From the NCBI GenBank assembly GCA_016081115.2, contig CM071930.1, positions 38,229,335 to 38,293,334 of the forward strand: a DNA stretch of 64,000 nucleotides, written 5' to 3'. This document shows positions 1-11,638 of this stretch, piece by piece. Position 1 is the stretch's first letter; each line of letters starts with the position of its first letter. This stretch comes from Rehmannia glutinosa (taxonomy: Eukaryota > Streptophyta > Magnoliopsida > Lamiales > Orobanchaceae). Under the pieces are notes generated by a model. The model was not told the origin of the DNA. It searched no databases and saw only the letters and a program-made list of their open reading frames with translations. A program made the translations under genes and the position numbers.

Positions 1-739
1 TTCCTTCCATGATAGGAGAGAACAAGTCGTATAGCTCCAAGGTGGAGATGAGTATAACCTTCCAATCTCCATCGCGTGGTGAACTCGGGCGGAATGGACA
101 AGGTGTGATGTCTTGCTCTTGTTGAGTTGAAGGAAGACCATAGTGATCCATTTTGGATGATTAGATATACTCATTTGGCCTAGTACTCTGTTGAAGATAA
201 TATATTTGGTGTGTCTTGGCCAAGATCCACGATTTCTCGCATATATTATATGGACTAACAACTGGAGGAACAGTTTGTTCTATAACAACGTATTTTGGGA
301 TAGTAGAGTATTCTATAGTATTTTCGATATGTGGTAGAAAATCCGGGTAGGGAAAGAGGAGAAGGTATACTATATATCCGGCTAAAAGGGATATCAAGAG
401 AGCTATTTGAGGATTGGGATTCCATATCAAGGGGAACGCCTCTTCTACCCACCATCTTAGCTGGATCTAACCATTCTCTAACAAATTATCCAAGGGCACG
501 ACAGAACAAACCTGGCTCGATACCACGAGGTGCCGAGAGCCCCACAAACACATACCCTTAGGCGGGCTTAGCCTTTCCAAGAGGTTAAGAAAGCATGACA
601 CCAACCATGAGAACTCCCGCACCTTAGCCTTAGCAAAGACACCTTGCCCGGACGGCTTTCCGACGAACCTCATAGGAAGGTCATTCATTCAAAACTTCAA
701 AGAATTCTTAACCGTCGTATGGATTGAGGGGACCATGCC
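1..739. other. Unassigned sequence with short minus-strand open frames
   Basis: No family was recognised here. Two minus-strand open stretches (161-430, 89 codons, and 467-688, 73 codons) have a protein-like composition, but neither shows a motif I know. The sequence stops resembling LINE DNA upstream of about 740, so this is either older DNA into which LINE A inserted or a decayed element of another kind. An organellar insertion was considered but could not be supported. Confidence 0.3.
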
Positions 740-1800
740 TAATAATATTCTCGCAGGTAGAAATAATCATTTGGTACACGAGAAATGAGTGGATCTTCAA
801 AGATATAAAGCCCCAAGCCACGACAACAATTATTATGCTTCGTGCATTTATTATTAAATCTTTGTCGGTAGACCTTAGCTATATGTCTAATTGAGTGTTT
901 GATCCTGTTGTGCCTAAGGCGGCTTTCGAGTCCCCTGGGCATCCCAAACCATCCTTACAGATTAAAACCAATTTACCGATATCCTTCTTTTTGGGATGGA
1001 TTAAAGTGAATACCGATGGATGTGCGTATGAGGCTCCTGGACATTGCGTGATAGCGGGTGTATTCCATAACTACGGGGTTTCTTCATGGGGTGTTTTATT
1101 CATATAATCGGCATTGGATTTGCTTTCCACGCCGAGCTTATGGCAACTATGAAGGCTATCGAATGTGCGTTTGAATAGGTTGACATAAATTGTGGCTGGA
1201 GTCGGATTCTACTTATGTTTGTGGCCTTCTCACTTCCCGCTCTCTCAAAGAGTCCCATGGAAATTTTGGGCCGATGAAGACTCACTCTTCACTACCTATC
1301 TCGAGATGGACTTCGTGGTTTCACATATTTATAGGGAGGGGAATAAAGTGGTGATAAACTTTCCAAGATGGATATTAATACTATTTGGTCTTATATCCCT
1401 CCAGGATACGATTTGAGATGAGCTTCAGGATGACCATAGTGGTAAAATCTTCTATAGGATCGGTTAAGCTTTTTGTGCTTTCGAACCTTCTTTTTTCGTA
1501 TGGGGTGCTCTTTTTCCTATCAAAGGTTTTTCCCTCCGGGTTTTACTTTGATATGTTTTAATGAGGCCCTATTTTATGCTAGATGCTTGGCTTGTAAGCA
1601 ACTTTTTTCTTTTTGGGGTGTTTCTTTTCCTATTAAAGGTTTATCCCTACGGGGTTTTACTTTGGTAGGTTTTAATGAGGCCCCAAGTTTATTTTGCTAT
1701 TTTATTGGCATGTAAGCATTTTTCTCTCTTGGTCTTTTTCTAGTTGCTTGGCTTGTAAGAAGCACCCTTTTTCTTTTTTATATATATTTCGACTTCATCA
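740..1800 (+). mobile_element. LINE A, 5'-truncated copy with RNase H and 3' tail
   Basis: The copy begins in the linker between reverse transcriptase and RNase H; WYTRNEWIFKD-like residues read near 765-800. The RNase H start IKVNTDGCA is at about 1000-1025, and the HIYREGN signature near the RNase H end is at about 1325-1345. Two tail stem-loops follow, and the element ends in a T-rich stretch and a short A-run (tcaaaaaa) at about 1800. Frameshifts and stops make it a pseudogene. Family knowledge: plant L1-clade LINEs carry a C-terminal RNase H that removes RNA from the RNA:DNA hybrid. LINE B lies tail-to-tail with it about 50 bp away. Confidence 0.75.
1500..1686 (+). other. Two tandem LINE 3'-tail stem-loops
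   Basis: Arms CCTATCAAAG (1516-1525) and CTTTGATATG (1546-1555) pair with one mismatch. Arms CCTATTAAAG (1629-1638) and CTTTGGTAGG (1660-1669) pair fully using two G-U pairs. Each is preceded by a GGGGTRCTCTTTTT-type run and followed by GGTTTTAATGAGGCCC. The copies are 113 bp apart. The function is unknown; a 3'-end signal recognised by the LINE reverse transcriptase is an inference. Confidence 0.75.
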
Positions 1801-1851
1801 AAAAATGATAAGTGATTGAAATTGAACCACAGGCCGCTTCCACCACCAAGT

Positions 1852-2644
1852 TTTTGAATAAATGCGAGAATATATATAAAAATGAAAAAGAGTAGTCCGA
1901 TCACAGTCGATCGGGTAACCAAAGTAAAGCTTGGTAGCAAAGTAAAATAAAATAACGAAATGGTCACAAGCCGGCCGGATGGTTGAATGGTTGGGGCCTC
2001 GTTAAAACCTTCCAAGGTAAAACCCACCCTTGTGGGAAAAACCCTTGGAAGGAAAAAAAGTACCCCCATAAGAGAGTGCGCCTAAAAAGAACATAGCAAT
2101 CGGAAACGTCGCACTAACTAACAAACCTATAGTTCTATTGGCGAGAATAATCCCGAGTGAGGGACGAGATGATGGCCGATGGGGCGCCCCCACCACGTAT
2201 CCTCATGTGTCGTCTTCATCGAGAATATCCATTTGCCTGGTTACCTTCCCTAAAGATGTGCGAGACAACGAAGTTCATCTGAGAAAGAAGATGGATGGTG
2301 TGTCGCCACATACTCAAATGGCGCCAAGGTACCCCTGTGGATTTCTTCCGCAGAAACTCCACCACATATACTGAATCCGACTCCAGCCATAATTGATTCC
2401 ACCGACCAAGTATTGTCATTAAAAATGAACTCATTACGAATGTGCCAGATAAGCCAAATATAAGATATAATAGCAACCCGCCATAAAAAAGAGAGTTGAT
2501 CACTTAGCGGGATGTTCATTGCTTGCACCAAGAACTCATTAAAACTGTGGGCCCTATGGAAATTGATCTCAAACGCATTAAAGACCAGGACCAGAGGGCT
2601 CCTGCAAAAACATATGAAACAAAAAGATGATCAATAGAGTCAGA
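1852..2644 (-). mobile_element. LINE B, 5'-truncated copy with zf-RVT and RNase H end
   Basis: Read on the minus strand, the copy starts near 2640 in the zinc-binding RT-associated segment (DSIDHLFVSYVFAGALWSW-like). It continues through WHIRNEFIFND (about 2430) and the RNase H end (LWLESDSVYVV, VVSHIFREGN at about 2240-2390). It then has one tail stem-loop and a 3' end of the form tttattcaaaaa at 1852-1860. Its 5' edge touches the 3' end of LINE C at 2647. It may be the downstream half of the LINE at 5460-7480, split by LINE C; sequence between the two halves would then be missing. Confidence 0.7.
1993..2066 (-). other. LINE B 3'-tail stem-loop with perfect stem
   Basis: Arms CCTTCCAAGG (2008-2017) and CCTTGGAAGG (2043-2052) form ten perfect pairs. 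An inner stem CCCAC/GTGGG (2023-2027, 2032-2036) lies inside. The stem sequence differs from the other copies in both arms together, which is covariation. The flanks GGGGCCTCGTTAAAA and GTACCCCC match the other copies on the reverse strand. Confidence 0.8.
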
Positions 2645-2646
2645 AT

Positions 2647-5455
2647 TTTTTGATCGAAACTGAATATATTAACAAAAAATGAAAAAGATTAATGCTGCTA
2701 ACAAGCCAAAAAGTAGCTATAAGGAAAGTCAAAATGATAAACAAAAAATCCAAAGGGATAAAATTGGGGCCTCGTTAAAACCTACCAAAGTAAAACCCCT
2801 TAGGGAAAAACCTTTGGCAGGAAAAAAAAGTTCCCTAAAAATAAAAGCGCTTACAAGCCAAGCATATGATTGAACGAATGGGGCCTCGTTAAAACCTATC
2901 AAAGAAAAACCCAGAGGAAAAATATATGATAGGAAAAAGAGTACCCGTAGGGAAATAAAGAAAAAGAAGACAAATCTATCCAAAGTGATAGAAAATCTTG
3001 TTGTCTCTGTCTTCATCAAGCTCGAGACAAAATTGAGTTTGGGGAACGTGGGTCCACTACGTGTTGATGTCCATTTTGGAGAGCTTATCCGCCACTTTGT
3101 TGCCTTTCCTATAAATGTGAGACACGACAAACTCCATTTGGAAATATAATGGAGAGTGAGGCGCCATCTTGCCAAAAATTTACATGGAACTTTGAGAGAT
3201 CGTGTCGCAAGTAATCATAGACATATGTTGAATCGATTCGAGCGATGCTTGTGCCATCCTCGATTATAAGCCCTTTTAATAGCCGTCATAGCCGCTAGAA
3301 GCTCGACTAAAAAGCGAATCCCTTACCAGCCTTACGCACAAAACACCCAAGAAAAAGCCTCTCTGATTACAAAAAACACATTGTCACACAATTCCCCGGG
3401 GCCCCATACGCACAACCATCTATATTATTAATCTTGGTCCATCTCGGTAAAGGGGGATACCATCGTATGGCCCTGACCTGTGTTGCTGGCTTTGGACGTC
3501 CAGGAACTGCTAATCGATGAAGGCAGATGAGGTCATACATCGAGTTCGACATATAATTCTGATTCGCAAATCAAGACTCAATAAATAATGCACGAAGCAT
3601 GATGATTGTTGTTGTTCATCACTAAAAATCCACTCATTCCTCATATGCCATTTGATCCATATAGTCGAAAGGTGTGCCACCTTCCAAATGAAAGAAACCT
3701 GCAGGATGAATTTATGTTGAAGAGCCGATATGTATAGACGGTTCACCCTCCGTCTAACGGGTACTAACTTCAACAACGTCGTGGACCCATTGCCAAATGT
3801 ACCTAGTTCTTCTTCTTCCGCCATGTCGACCATCTTTTACGAGCGTGGCCGCCATGGCCTCGGAAGCTTTCCGAGGATCGATTATTCGATTCATACTAGC
3901 TAATTGGCTTACTTCTAGACACCTCATCCACGAGGCTTAAGCACCGCTTCTTTCCCTTTATCATTTAAGATTGTAGCCCCTCCCAAACAAATTGACCCCA
4001 AAGAACTAAATCTGTTGCTCTTATTGCACCAAAATCATTCTTCTATCTTCATAAATAGGCACATCGATTTGCAAGCGGCATTGATTGCGCATTATTGATC
4101 TTTGCCCCGCCTACCGCAATCCTTGGGAAACTCATTTTTTCCTATTGCATTCCCGGGAATTTCCTAGCAAAGCATTATTATCCAAATGAACATTCATTGT
4201 GAGGTCCCCATTGCCTTGTGATTACCCACGAGAAAAATTGGTATTATGCTCCCCATGCTCTTGACGTATTCTATCAGGCTCCTCCAAAATTTGGAGCAAT
4301 TTGGTCGCAATACCTGACGTAGAGGCTCTATTATCCGGATTTGTTCGAAGGTCATCCCTTCTTATTTTTACTTGTACCCAAGTTTCAGCCGTATCTTTAC
4401 CCTTTCGAATCGGAGATCACCCCTATTGTAATTCTTGCCGACCGATCGACTACGGGCCTTGCCTCAACATCCGCCTTCTTGACCTCATGTGTTGTGGATT
4501 GCCTACAATGGTTGACATTATGACCTACAATCGGCCAGTGGACACAATACTCGGAATATTTTCATAACCGATGGAGATGAAAGAGCAATGACCTTCTCGT
4601 TCAACCATAATACATTCTTGAAGGAGAACAAAGATCCAACTCGACAAGAACACGACAAAGTGACCCACCTTACCCATTAAAGATCAATGTCAATTTGCAT
4701 TGGAGTACCTATGGCGCTAGCCAATTTAAGTAATCAACGATGGGTGCCAATACTCCAAACTAAGCTCGAAATGCGAACCCAAACTTGAGCCGGGGCGTGT
4801 TGATTTTGTATGGGTTAAAATCGGGATCCAATTCATGAGACGTATTGAACCAGGGCTAAATTCCATTTAGCTTTACGGAGAATCTTATGATGGGCATTCA
4901 AATCCGATTGGATGTTGTAGTACCCTTTGCCAAGGGGGATGAATTTCGGGGAGATTGTATATTCCACACCAATGCCAATCTTTTCATGAGATCGTCCAAC
5001 GGAATCGGCCGTACCCTTGGGAAATAGCACCACGACCAATTAACTAATTTTTAAGTTTCGCAGTCGTTTTTGGTAAATATCTTCGTCCATTGTAACAGAG
5101 AAATTGTCCCCCTTTTTAGTCGGCTTGGAAGAATCCCCGTCGACAAGGATTGTGCAAAAGAGGGATTTTGCGTGGTTTTGACCACTTTCCATCAGTCTTT
5201 GAGGCAAAACATGGGTTCAATCCTCGAAGTTTGTTTGTGTCGCGTTTATGTGAAAAGAAGTCCCTGCTCCAGGTGGATGTCGCACCATGCGGGTGCAAAG
5301 AGGTATTAGGGTTAGGGTTTAAACTAACCCTATCGCAAGCCCTAGGTGGAGACGTGCGATCGGCGTTAGCAAAGGAGCCTCAACCTAAGGTATTTTCTAC
5401 ATGCTCGAAACATGAGAACAAAAACCCTTATCACCGTCGGTTTATGGAGGAGAAG
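2647..5455 (-). mobile_element. LINE C, internally deleted copy (ORF1 joined to RNase H)
   Basis: On the minus strand the 5' part (about 5455-5040) contains the leader and ORF1 start. It matches the start of the LINE at 60545, including a tttaaaccctaa run. ORF1 follows, with IPLGKGYYNIQ (DUF4283 type) at about 4900-4940, and decays down to about 3840. At 3833 the acidic ORF1 C-terminus (MVDMAEEEELG) runs, within a few codons, into sequence that in other copies lies just before RNase H (FIWKVAHLSTIWIKWHMRNEW). Endonuclease and reverse transcriptase are absent. RNase H (NNIDGCAYGAPGNC at about 3395-3435) and two tail stem-loops follow, ending at a T-run at 2647. Confidence 0.7.
2765..2955 (-). 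other. Two tandem LINE C 3'-tail stem-loops
   Basis: Plus-strand arms are CCTACCAAAG/CTTTGGCAGG (2781-2790, 2812-2821; a G-U pair in sense RNA) and CCTATCA/TGATAGG (2895-2901, 2927-2933). The 114-bp spacing between copies matches the 113-bp spacing in LINE A, so A and C belong to one subfamily with a duplicated tail. Confidence 0.75.
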
Positions 5456-5459
5456 GCAT

Positions 5460-7480
5460 CGCGACAACGACAAACCCTTCGCTAGCCCGATTACCAAACA
5501 ACACCTTGTATTTCTTGATTAAACACTTGCCCGAAATGGAGGCATATTGACGAAGAATCGAAAGACCGACTAACATTAGCGAGTAGTACCTTCACAAAGA
5601 ATGAAAATATCATATGTGTATAAATACTAGAAGGAAAAGGAATCGACGCGGAGAAATAAACGGGGTGATAATCTACTCGTAAATGCAATAAGAAATAGAT
5701 CTACCCAAAAACCTCTTTCAAAGAATGCAAAAGAGCAAAGGAGAGACAGACGGTCTCCTTGTGGACGCCAGGCGCATTCAAAGTAATCCACGGGAGAACC
5801 ATTAAGAAAAATAGAAATACGAGCGAGAATGGAGAATGGTCGATATCCACGAGATAAATGTATCGAAGAAAACCCAAAATTGGCTAAGAACATATAGCAA
5901 GAAATCCCAACTCAAAGTGTCGAAAGCCTTATGAATGTCAATTTTGAGAATCATATTATTGTCCCCACGATTATGCAAAATGTTGAATCCTTCGAAAACC
6001 ACCACAACGGTATCACGAGTGTGCTGCCAGGAATGGCGCCAAACCGATTTGCCAAAACTTTGGTAATAACCTTGAGAAGGAAATTACTCATAACAATTGG
6101 TGCGAAATTCTCAATAGCCATAGCATCTTTGGTTTTAGGGAATAAAACCATGAACCTCAAATTCAACCCTGGAGGAAGAATACCAAACGTGAAAAAGTGT
6201 TGGACATCCGCAATAACGTCCCATCCAATAACATTCCAGCAATTCTGGTAAAAGACCCCATTAAAACCATCCGGGCTTGGAGAGCTATCCGAACCAAGAT
6301 CAAAAATAGCCTCACGGATTTACAATTCGAAGGAAGGTAAAGAAACTAAAACATTGTTTGCGGATCCAAAACCACCGGAGAAATTATCCGATCAATAGAA
6401 GAGAAATCCACATTGCTAGTTGAGGAAGCCGGATTGTAAAAATTTATAATGTGAGAGCAAATGATAGCTGGTTCATGAGAAATAGAACCATCAATAAGTA
6501 GACTATGAATACCGGATCGAAAAAGATCGCTTTGGCAACAACGATGGAAGAAGGAAGAATTCCTATCCCCGTCTTTAAGCCAAGAGGCCCGAGACTTCTG
6601 ACGAAGAAAATCAGATTGCATTGCGAGCATCTGAAGGAGTGCCTATTGGGCGTCCAACTCCTTCTGTCTATGATCTCCCGAATAACCCAAATTCTTAATA
6701 TCCGACTGAATTTGCTTGACTCTTTCCAGTTGCAAATCCACCACCTGATTCACATCACCAAAGACCTCCTTATTCCAAATTTTAAGGACCATCCAAAGCT
6801 GCTTTAGCTTAATCATCATGCGCAACATAGACTAGGTGTCCGCATGCTTTCTCCCAAGAAGACAGAACTATATAAACAAAACCGAGTGTTTCACCCACAT
6901 AATCTGAAATCGAAAAGGGGAAGGGCCTCTAAACGACTGAGTGAAACTAGAAACCACAACAGGGTGGTGATCTGAAGAAACACGGGGAAGAACTAAAGCC
7001 TCCACCCATTGCCAGAGAGAAGAAAAACCAAGAGTGGCTAAAGTGCGATCCAAAGGTGTCTGTACCAGATTCAGAGGAGTTCGAGTTGAACACCAAGTAT
7101 AGAATTTGCTCAAAGTATGAACAACAAATAAACCCCATTATCCATAAATCTACGAAAATCGACAAGCGACCTCGGATGGAATACTACAACCAATACGTTC
7201 ATGATTACCAAAGATTGCTTTAAATCACCCAACACCATAACGTTCATGATTACCAAAGATTGCTTTGGAACCATAGACATCGGACATCGAATCACCGGGC
7301 GTACCGTACGCGATGCGAAGACATGCACGATGACGTGCGGGAGAGGCATGACTTGCAAACTTTTACGGCAAGGTTGAGGGTCAAAGTTTGATGTTAATCC
7401 AAGGACATGGAGTCATAGGAAAAACAAACGGAAATCAAAGTCTCCAATGGGAGACAGTCGACCGTGTAGAGAGAGGGAGG
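5460..7480 (-). mobile_element. LINE fragment with endonuclease and reverse transcriptase
   Basis: Minus-strand order is as follows. The endonuclease has VMVLGDLK-type GDFN residues near 7230, YTWCSTRTPL at about 7075-7100 and SDHHPVV at about 6960. The reverse transcriptase has WLKDGDRNSSFFH (about 6560), LKIDIHKAFDTLSWDFL (about 5920) and a PQGD-type segment (about 5750), followed by a damaged YADD-type segment (about 5600). ORF1 and everything downstream of the RT thumb are missing. Multiple frameshifts make it inactive. It is more like ordinary plant L1 elements than the other LINEs here. A 45-bp direct repeat near 7196-7266 duplicates endonuclease codons. Confidence 0.7.
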
Positions 7481-7483
7481 AGC

Positions 7484-7540
7484 AACACAATCTTATTTAT
7501 TTAGCTCAATTAAAAATCTCAACATTCATCAAATAAAGTA
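7484..7540. repeat. Left stub of the ~180-bp tandem repeat array
   Basis: The string from cttatttatttagctcaa through caaataaagtaaga matches the end of the unit that repeats at 10081-10850. LINE H therefore inserted within this array. I see no clean target duplication around that insertion. Confidence 0.65.
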
Positions 7541-10080
7541 AGACATGATTCATGATTGTATTGCTCTGGTTTTAGAGAGTGTTAATCGCCTTATGAGTCG
7601 ATCCCATGTGCATAATATGATCTTAAAGATTGATATTCGTAAGGCATTTGATACTCTTTGTTAGGATTTATTTTCACGTTCTCGAGACGTAAGGGTTTCA
7701 GGATCAGTTCATTCAACGGGTTTCGCTATATTCCATTCAACCAAGATTTCAATCCTCATTAATGTTAGCCCGGAGGGTTATTTTGGATGTTCTCGGCGTG
7801 AGGCAAGGGGATCCATAATTCCCGCTTTTATTTTGTGCGGCGAAAGATGGTTTTGGCTAGGGCTTTGGAGTGCGGTTCTCAATGAGAATCTTTCTCCCGT
7901 TATTCTTGCTCGTCACCTTCAATTCCCTCATTGTCTTCTCTATGCGGATGACATATTGATTTTGGGGTTGCAGTTTGAATATTTCTATATGCATATTACA
8001 TATTCGGAGGGGTATGGTAATGTTTTGAGGCAAATCTTGATCTAAGAAATCGAAGATTTATGTCAATGATAATATTTCGCGCGGCTTCTTAACCGTATTC
8101 ACACTTACTTTGGCATCTTAAGAGGTTCGGTTCCTTTCACCTATCTTGGTGCCCCTCTTTTAAAGAGGCCCCTACGATTCGTATCTTTCAACCTCTTTTT
8201 GATGAAACTGTCTCCAAGTTTCAAACATGGAAAGGAAATTCGTTATCTATGGCGGGCAGGATCACGTTGGTAAACTCGGTGTTTATTAGTTCTTTTGTTC
8301 ACTCGATGTTAGTGTACCGATGGCCAATATCGTTATTAAAGACTAGCAAAGGCTATTAGAAACTTTGTGTGGTAGGAGATATCAACAAAAGGGAGTCACA
8401 TTACAGCTTATTTAGGTCTAGATATTGTTCTCCTAAGGAGGAAGGGGTCTTGGCATTCATTATTTGATTGTAGCTAATAGAGCTTTTTAATGAAAATGGA
8501 GTGGAAAGTTTTTACATCGGCTCCTCAACGGTTGGGCGTGCGGCCTGTGATTCAGATTTACTATTAAATACTCATTGGCTCATGGGCGATAGATCTATGG
8601 TGAGATTTTGGTTGGACGATTGGGAGGATATTTTCTTTGATGGGATCGACACTTTACGGAGGATATTTTCATTGCCTACAGACATTGTTGTTGATATTCT
8701 ACATTTTCCTATGTCTCCTCATTCGGAGGACCATCGGGTTTGGATGCATTCCATAGATGGGGTAGTTTCGTCTGAGGAGGCTTATAATTACATTCGTGAA
8801 TCTTTTCCCATTGTTCGATGGGTGCAGTGGATCTGATCTTCACACATTTAGGCTCATCTTCATGGTTTGAAAATCTATTCACAATCGTCTTGCAGATTAT
8901 AAATAATCTTGAACTCGGGGTTTTGTGGTCCCTTTGCATGCTCCCTATGCTAATGAGACTCGGATTCTATAAATCATATTTTCACCAGTTGTTCCTTTGC
9001 GAAGGCGATGTGGAGTTGGATTGAAAATGTATTTCAGGTTATCTTCCCTTTGGATGGAGGTTTCAATCACCTGTGTATTATAGCTATGCAACAGGAGTTC
9101 AGTTCTCAGTTAGCGTTCGTATGGAAAGTTGCACTCACTTCGACCATTTGGATTATTTGGACAACTCGCAACTAGTGGATTTTCGATGATATTGTTCCAT
9201 GGATCCCGGCTGCTATTCTGCTCCTTTGTGCTCTCATTATCGAATCAACAGGTTTGGATTCTGGTTTTATGTCTAATTCCATTTCTGATCTTTTATGTCT
9301 TCATAAACTCAGGGTTCAGGGCCGTGCAAGACCACCCACGACATGGCATGCGGTTAGGTGGTACCCCCTCTTAGGGTTGGAAAAAGTTAATCTGAGATGG
9401 ATGTGTTTATGGTGCTCCGGGCGTTGTGTGGCAGCGGCGGTGTTTCACAATTGTAGAAGATTTTTATGGGATGCTTTGTTGAACATGGGAGTTGGATTTG
9501 CTTTCCAATCAATTGATGGCGGCAATTATTGCTATTGAATGTGCTTATAAGAGAGGTTGGAGGAAGCTTTGGCTGGAGTTGGATTCAACATATGTTTGTG
9601 ATATTCTCTCGCTCGTTCTCCGAAGGTTCCTTGGCGATACATTTGCGGTGGAGACGAGTTTTGCATTATATTTCTCAAATGATGTGGTATCCCACATTTT
9701 CCGTGAAGGCAACCATGTGGCGGATAGGATTTCAAAGATGGACACGTCTTTCTCTTGGTCACACATTGCCTCGGAGATCATTCATGCGGGGATTCAGGCA
9801 GATGCTACCGGGCATATCTTCTTTCGTGCTTGCAATATCTAAATATGGTGGGGTACTCTTTTTCCTATCAACGGTTTTTCCCACTGGGTTTTACTTTGAT
9901 AGGTTTTAACGAGGCCCCATGATTTAATCGATCATCGCTTGGCTTGTAAGTTTTGTGATTTGTTATTTTCCCATTCCTAATGGCGGTCCTGGCCATTTAT
10001 TCACTAGTTGTTTGGTTTTGTTTGCAAGCGTTCACTTTTTCATTTTTATATAATTTTCGCATTTATCTAAAAAAAAAAAC
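7541..10080 (+). mobile_element. LINE H, 5'-truncated copy starting inside reverse transcriptase
   Basis: The copy starts at HDCIALVLESVNRLMS, then LKIDIRKAFDTL (about 7620-7665, RT motif A) and an intact LLYADDILIL (about 7930-7965, the catalytic YADD). It continues with PFTYLGAPL (about 8135) and a zf-RVT linker. RNase H pieces lie in several frames at 9250-9800, including LWLELDSTYVCD and VVSHIFREGNHVADRISK. A tail stem-loop is at 9849-9918, and the element ends in ctaaaaaaaaaa at 10080. Frameshifts near 7670 and 8045 and many later ones make it a pseudogene. Each side is satellite repeat. Confidence 0.8.
9849..9918 (+). other. LINE H 3'-tail stem-loop
   Basis: Arms CCTATCAA (9864-9871) and TTGATAGG (9896-9903) pair perfectly, with an inner CCCAC-TGGG segment. 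GGGGTACTC lies upstream and GGTTTTAACGAGGCCCC downstream. Confidence 0.8.
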
Positions 10081-10850
10081 GTATTCTTCAAAACTTATAT
10101 TCCATCTTTAGGGTTCTATAAGACACTTTCCACAAACTTGTGTTCTATCTTCAAGATTCTAAAAGCACTTATCAAAAGATAAGGGCCGAACGCCTTCCTT
10201 TTGCATGGATCTTAAATGTGTATCATTCATTAATTAGGATTAAGGTTTCCTTATTTGTTTAGTAAAATTCTCAATATCCATCAAATAAAGTTAGATTAGT
10301 ATCTTCAAAACTTGTATTACATCTTTAGGGTTCTAAAAGACACTTATGGAAAGAGATAACGACCAAAAACCTTTCTTTCGGTTGACTCTAAATTTGACCA
10401 TTCGTTAATTGGGAAGGGTTTTCTTATTTGTTTAGCTCAACTAAAAGGCTCAATATTATTCAAATATATTTAAATTAGTATTCTACAAAACCCGTGTTCC
10501 ATCTTTAGGTTCTAAAATACACTTATGGAAAAAGATAAGGGCCGAAAATCTTCCTTTTGGATGGCTCCTAAATTTGTATCATTAATTAATTGGGAATATG
10601 GTCTCCTTATTTGTCTAGCTCAACTAAAAGGCTCAATATTCATTAAGTAAAGTTAGATTAGTGTTCATCAAAACTTGTGTTTTATCTTCAAGGTTTGAAA
10701 AGGCACTTATGAAAAGAGATAAGGGCATAAAACCTTCCTTTCTGATGGCTCTTAAATGTGTATCATTCTTTCATTTGGATTAGGTTTCCTTATTTGTTTA
10801 GCTAAATTCAACGGCTCAATATCATTAAATAAAGTTAGATTATTGTAACT
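10081..10850. repeat. Tandem array, unit about 180 bp, four full units plus a partial
   Basis: The landmark aaaacttgtgtt/aaaacttgtatt recurs at about 10133, 10307, 10487 and 10670 (spacings 174, 180 and 183). Each unit then has a tctttaggttctaaaa-type string, an agataagggccgaa-type string, a ccttatttgtttagc-type string and an aaataaagttagatta-type string. A short extra 5' partial lies at 10081-10132. Units differ by substitutions and small indels, so the array is not recent. No open frame runs through it. Confidence 0.8.
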
Positions 10851-11002
10851 TTATTGTTCTCAATATTCTTTCTCCTACCTAAAGGGGTTAAACCGTTTTC
10901 TCTTGAGGAGTTCAAACAAAAGCTGACCAACGTTTGGAAAGTTACGGCACAATGGAGATTGGTTCCGTTGGGTAAAAGCTATTAAATATTCAATTTGCTA
11001 GT

Positions 11003-11638
11003 ATGAACGACATAAATAGAGTGTTTGCAAAAGGAACGTGGCAACTTCAACCGGGCACAATCCGTCTTATGAATTGGATTCCAGATTTTAAGTCGTATAA
11101 GATTAACACATCTGTCGCGCAGGTTTGGGTTCGAATTTACGAGTTAAGTTACGAATATTGTCACAATTTGTTGATTAATAAGATTGCTAGTTCTATTGGC
11201 ACACCGATTCAGATTGATAGTAGATCATTGTCCGGAGAAGTGGGTCATTTTGTTCGGGTTTTAGTGGAGTTGAATTTAAATAAACCCCTCCAGGAGTTTA
11301 TTATGGTGGAACGAAGAGGCCATTGTTCGTTTGCTTCCCTTGGTTATGAGAATTTGCCTGAGTTCTGTGCACATTGTCATATTATGGGACATAATATTAC
11401 ACATTGTCTACATGTTAAAAGTAAGGAAATAAATAGGAACAATGATCAAATGACTAAAGATGCTAGCCCAATCCGAGGAAGATTGACAACTCGTGGATGT
11501 GCCCCAATTAACAAAGGTAAGAAGGTGGATACGAAAAGTTGGGTGCAAGTTAAAAACGAAACGAACGTTATCGAGGGAGGTACATCATCTACAACAATTC
11601 AATTAGAAAATCCGTTCGAGATTTTACGAAGAGGATGA
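11003..11638 (+). pseudogene. LINE D ORF1 (DUF4283 part and zinc knuckle)
   Basis: This is the longest clean LINE frame in the window, 211 codons. It opens with the end of the DUF4283-type domain (NRVFAKGTWQLQPGTIRLMNW) and continues with YKINTSVAQVWVRIYELSYEY and IASSIGTPIQIDSRS. It carries a CCHC-type zinc knuckle at C122, C125, H130 and C135 (zf-CCHC_4 type). Family role: nucleic-acid binding and packaging of the LINE RNA. The true ORF1 start is missing because the element is 5'-truncated. The frame breaks at 11638, and a second 83-codon piece at 11783-12034 contains the acidic C-terminus (RWVDMEEEEAQAN). Confidence 0.75.

Noticed and set aside
1..739. Organellar DNA insertion
   Set aside because: No plastid or mitochondrial gene could be named from the frames, and composition alone is not enough.
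1852..7480. One intact minus-strand LINE from 7480 to 1852 split only by LINE C
   Set aside because: The RT end at about 5460 and the zf-RVT start at 2640 do not join: several hundred bases between them are missing and no target duplication flanks LINE C. It is kept as a possibility only.
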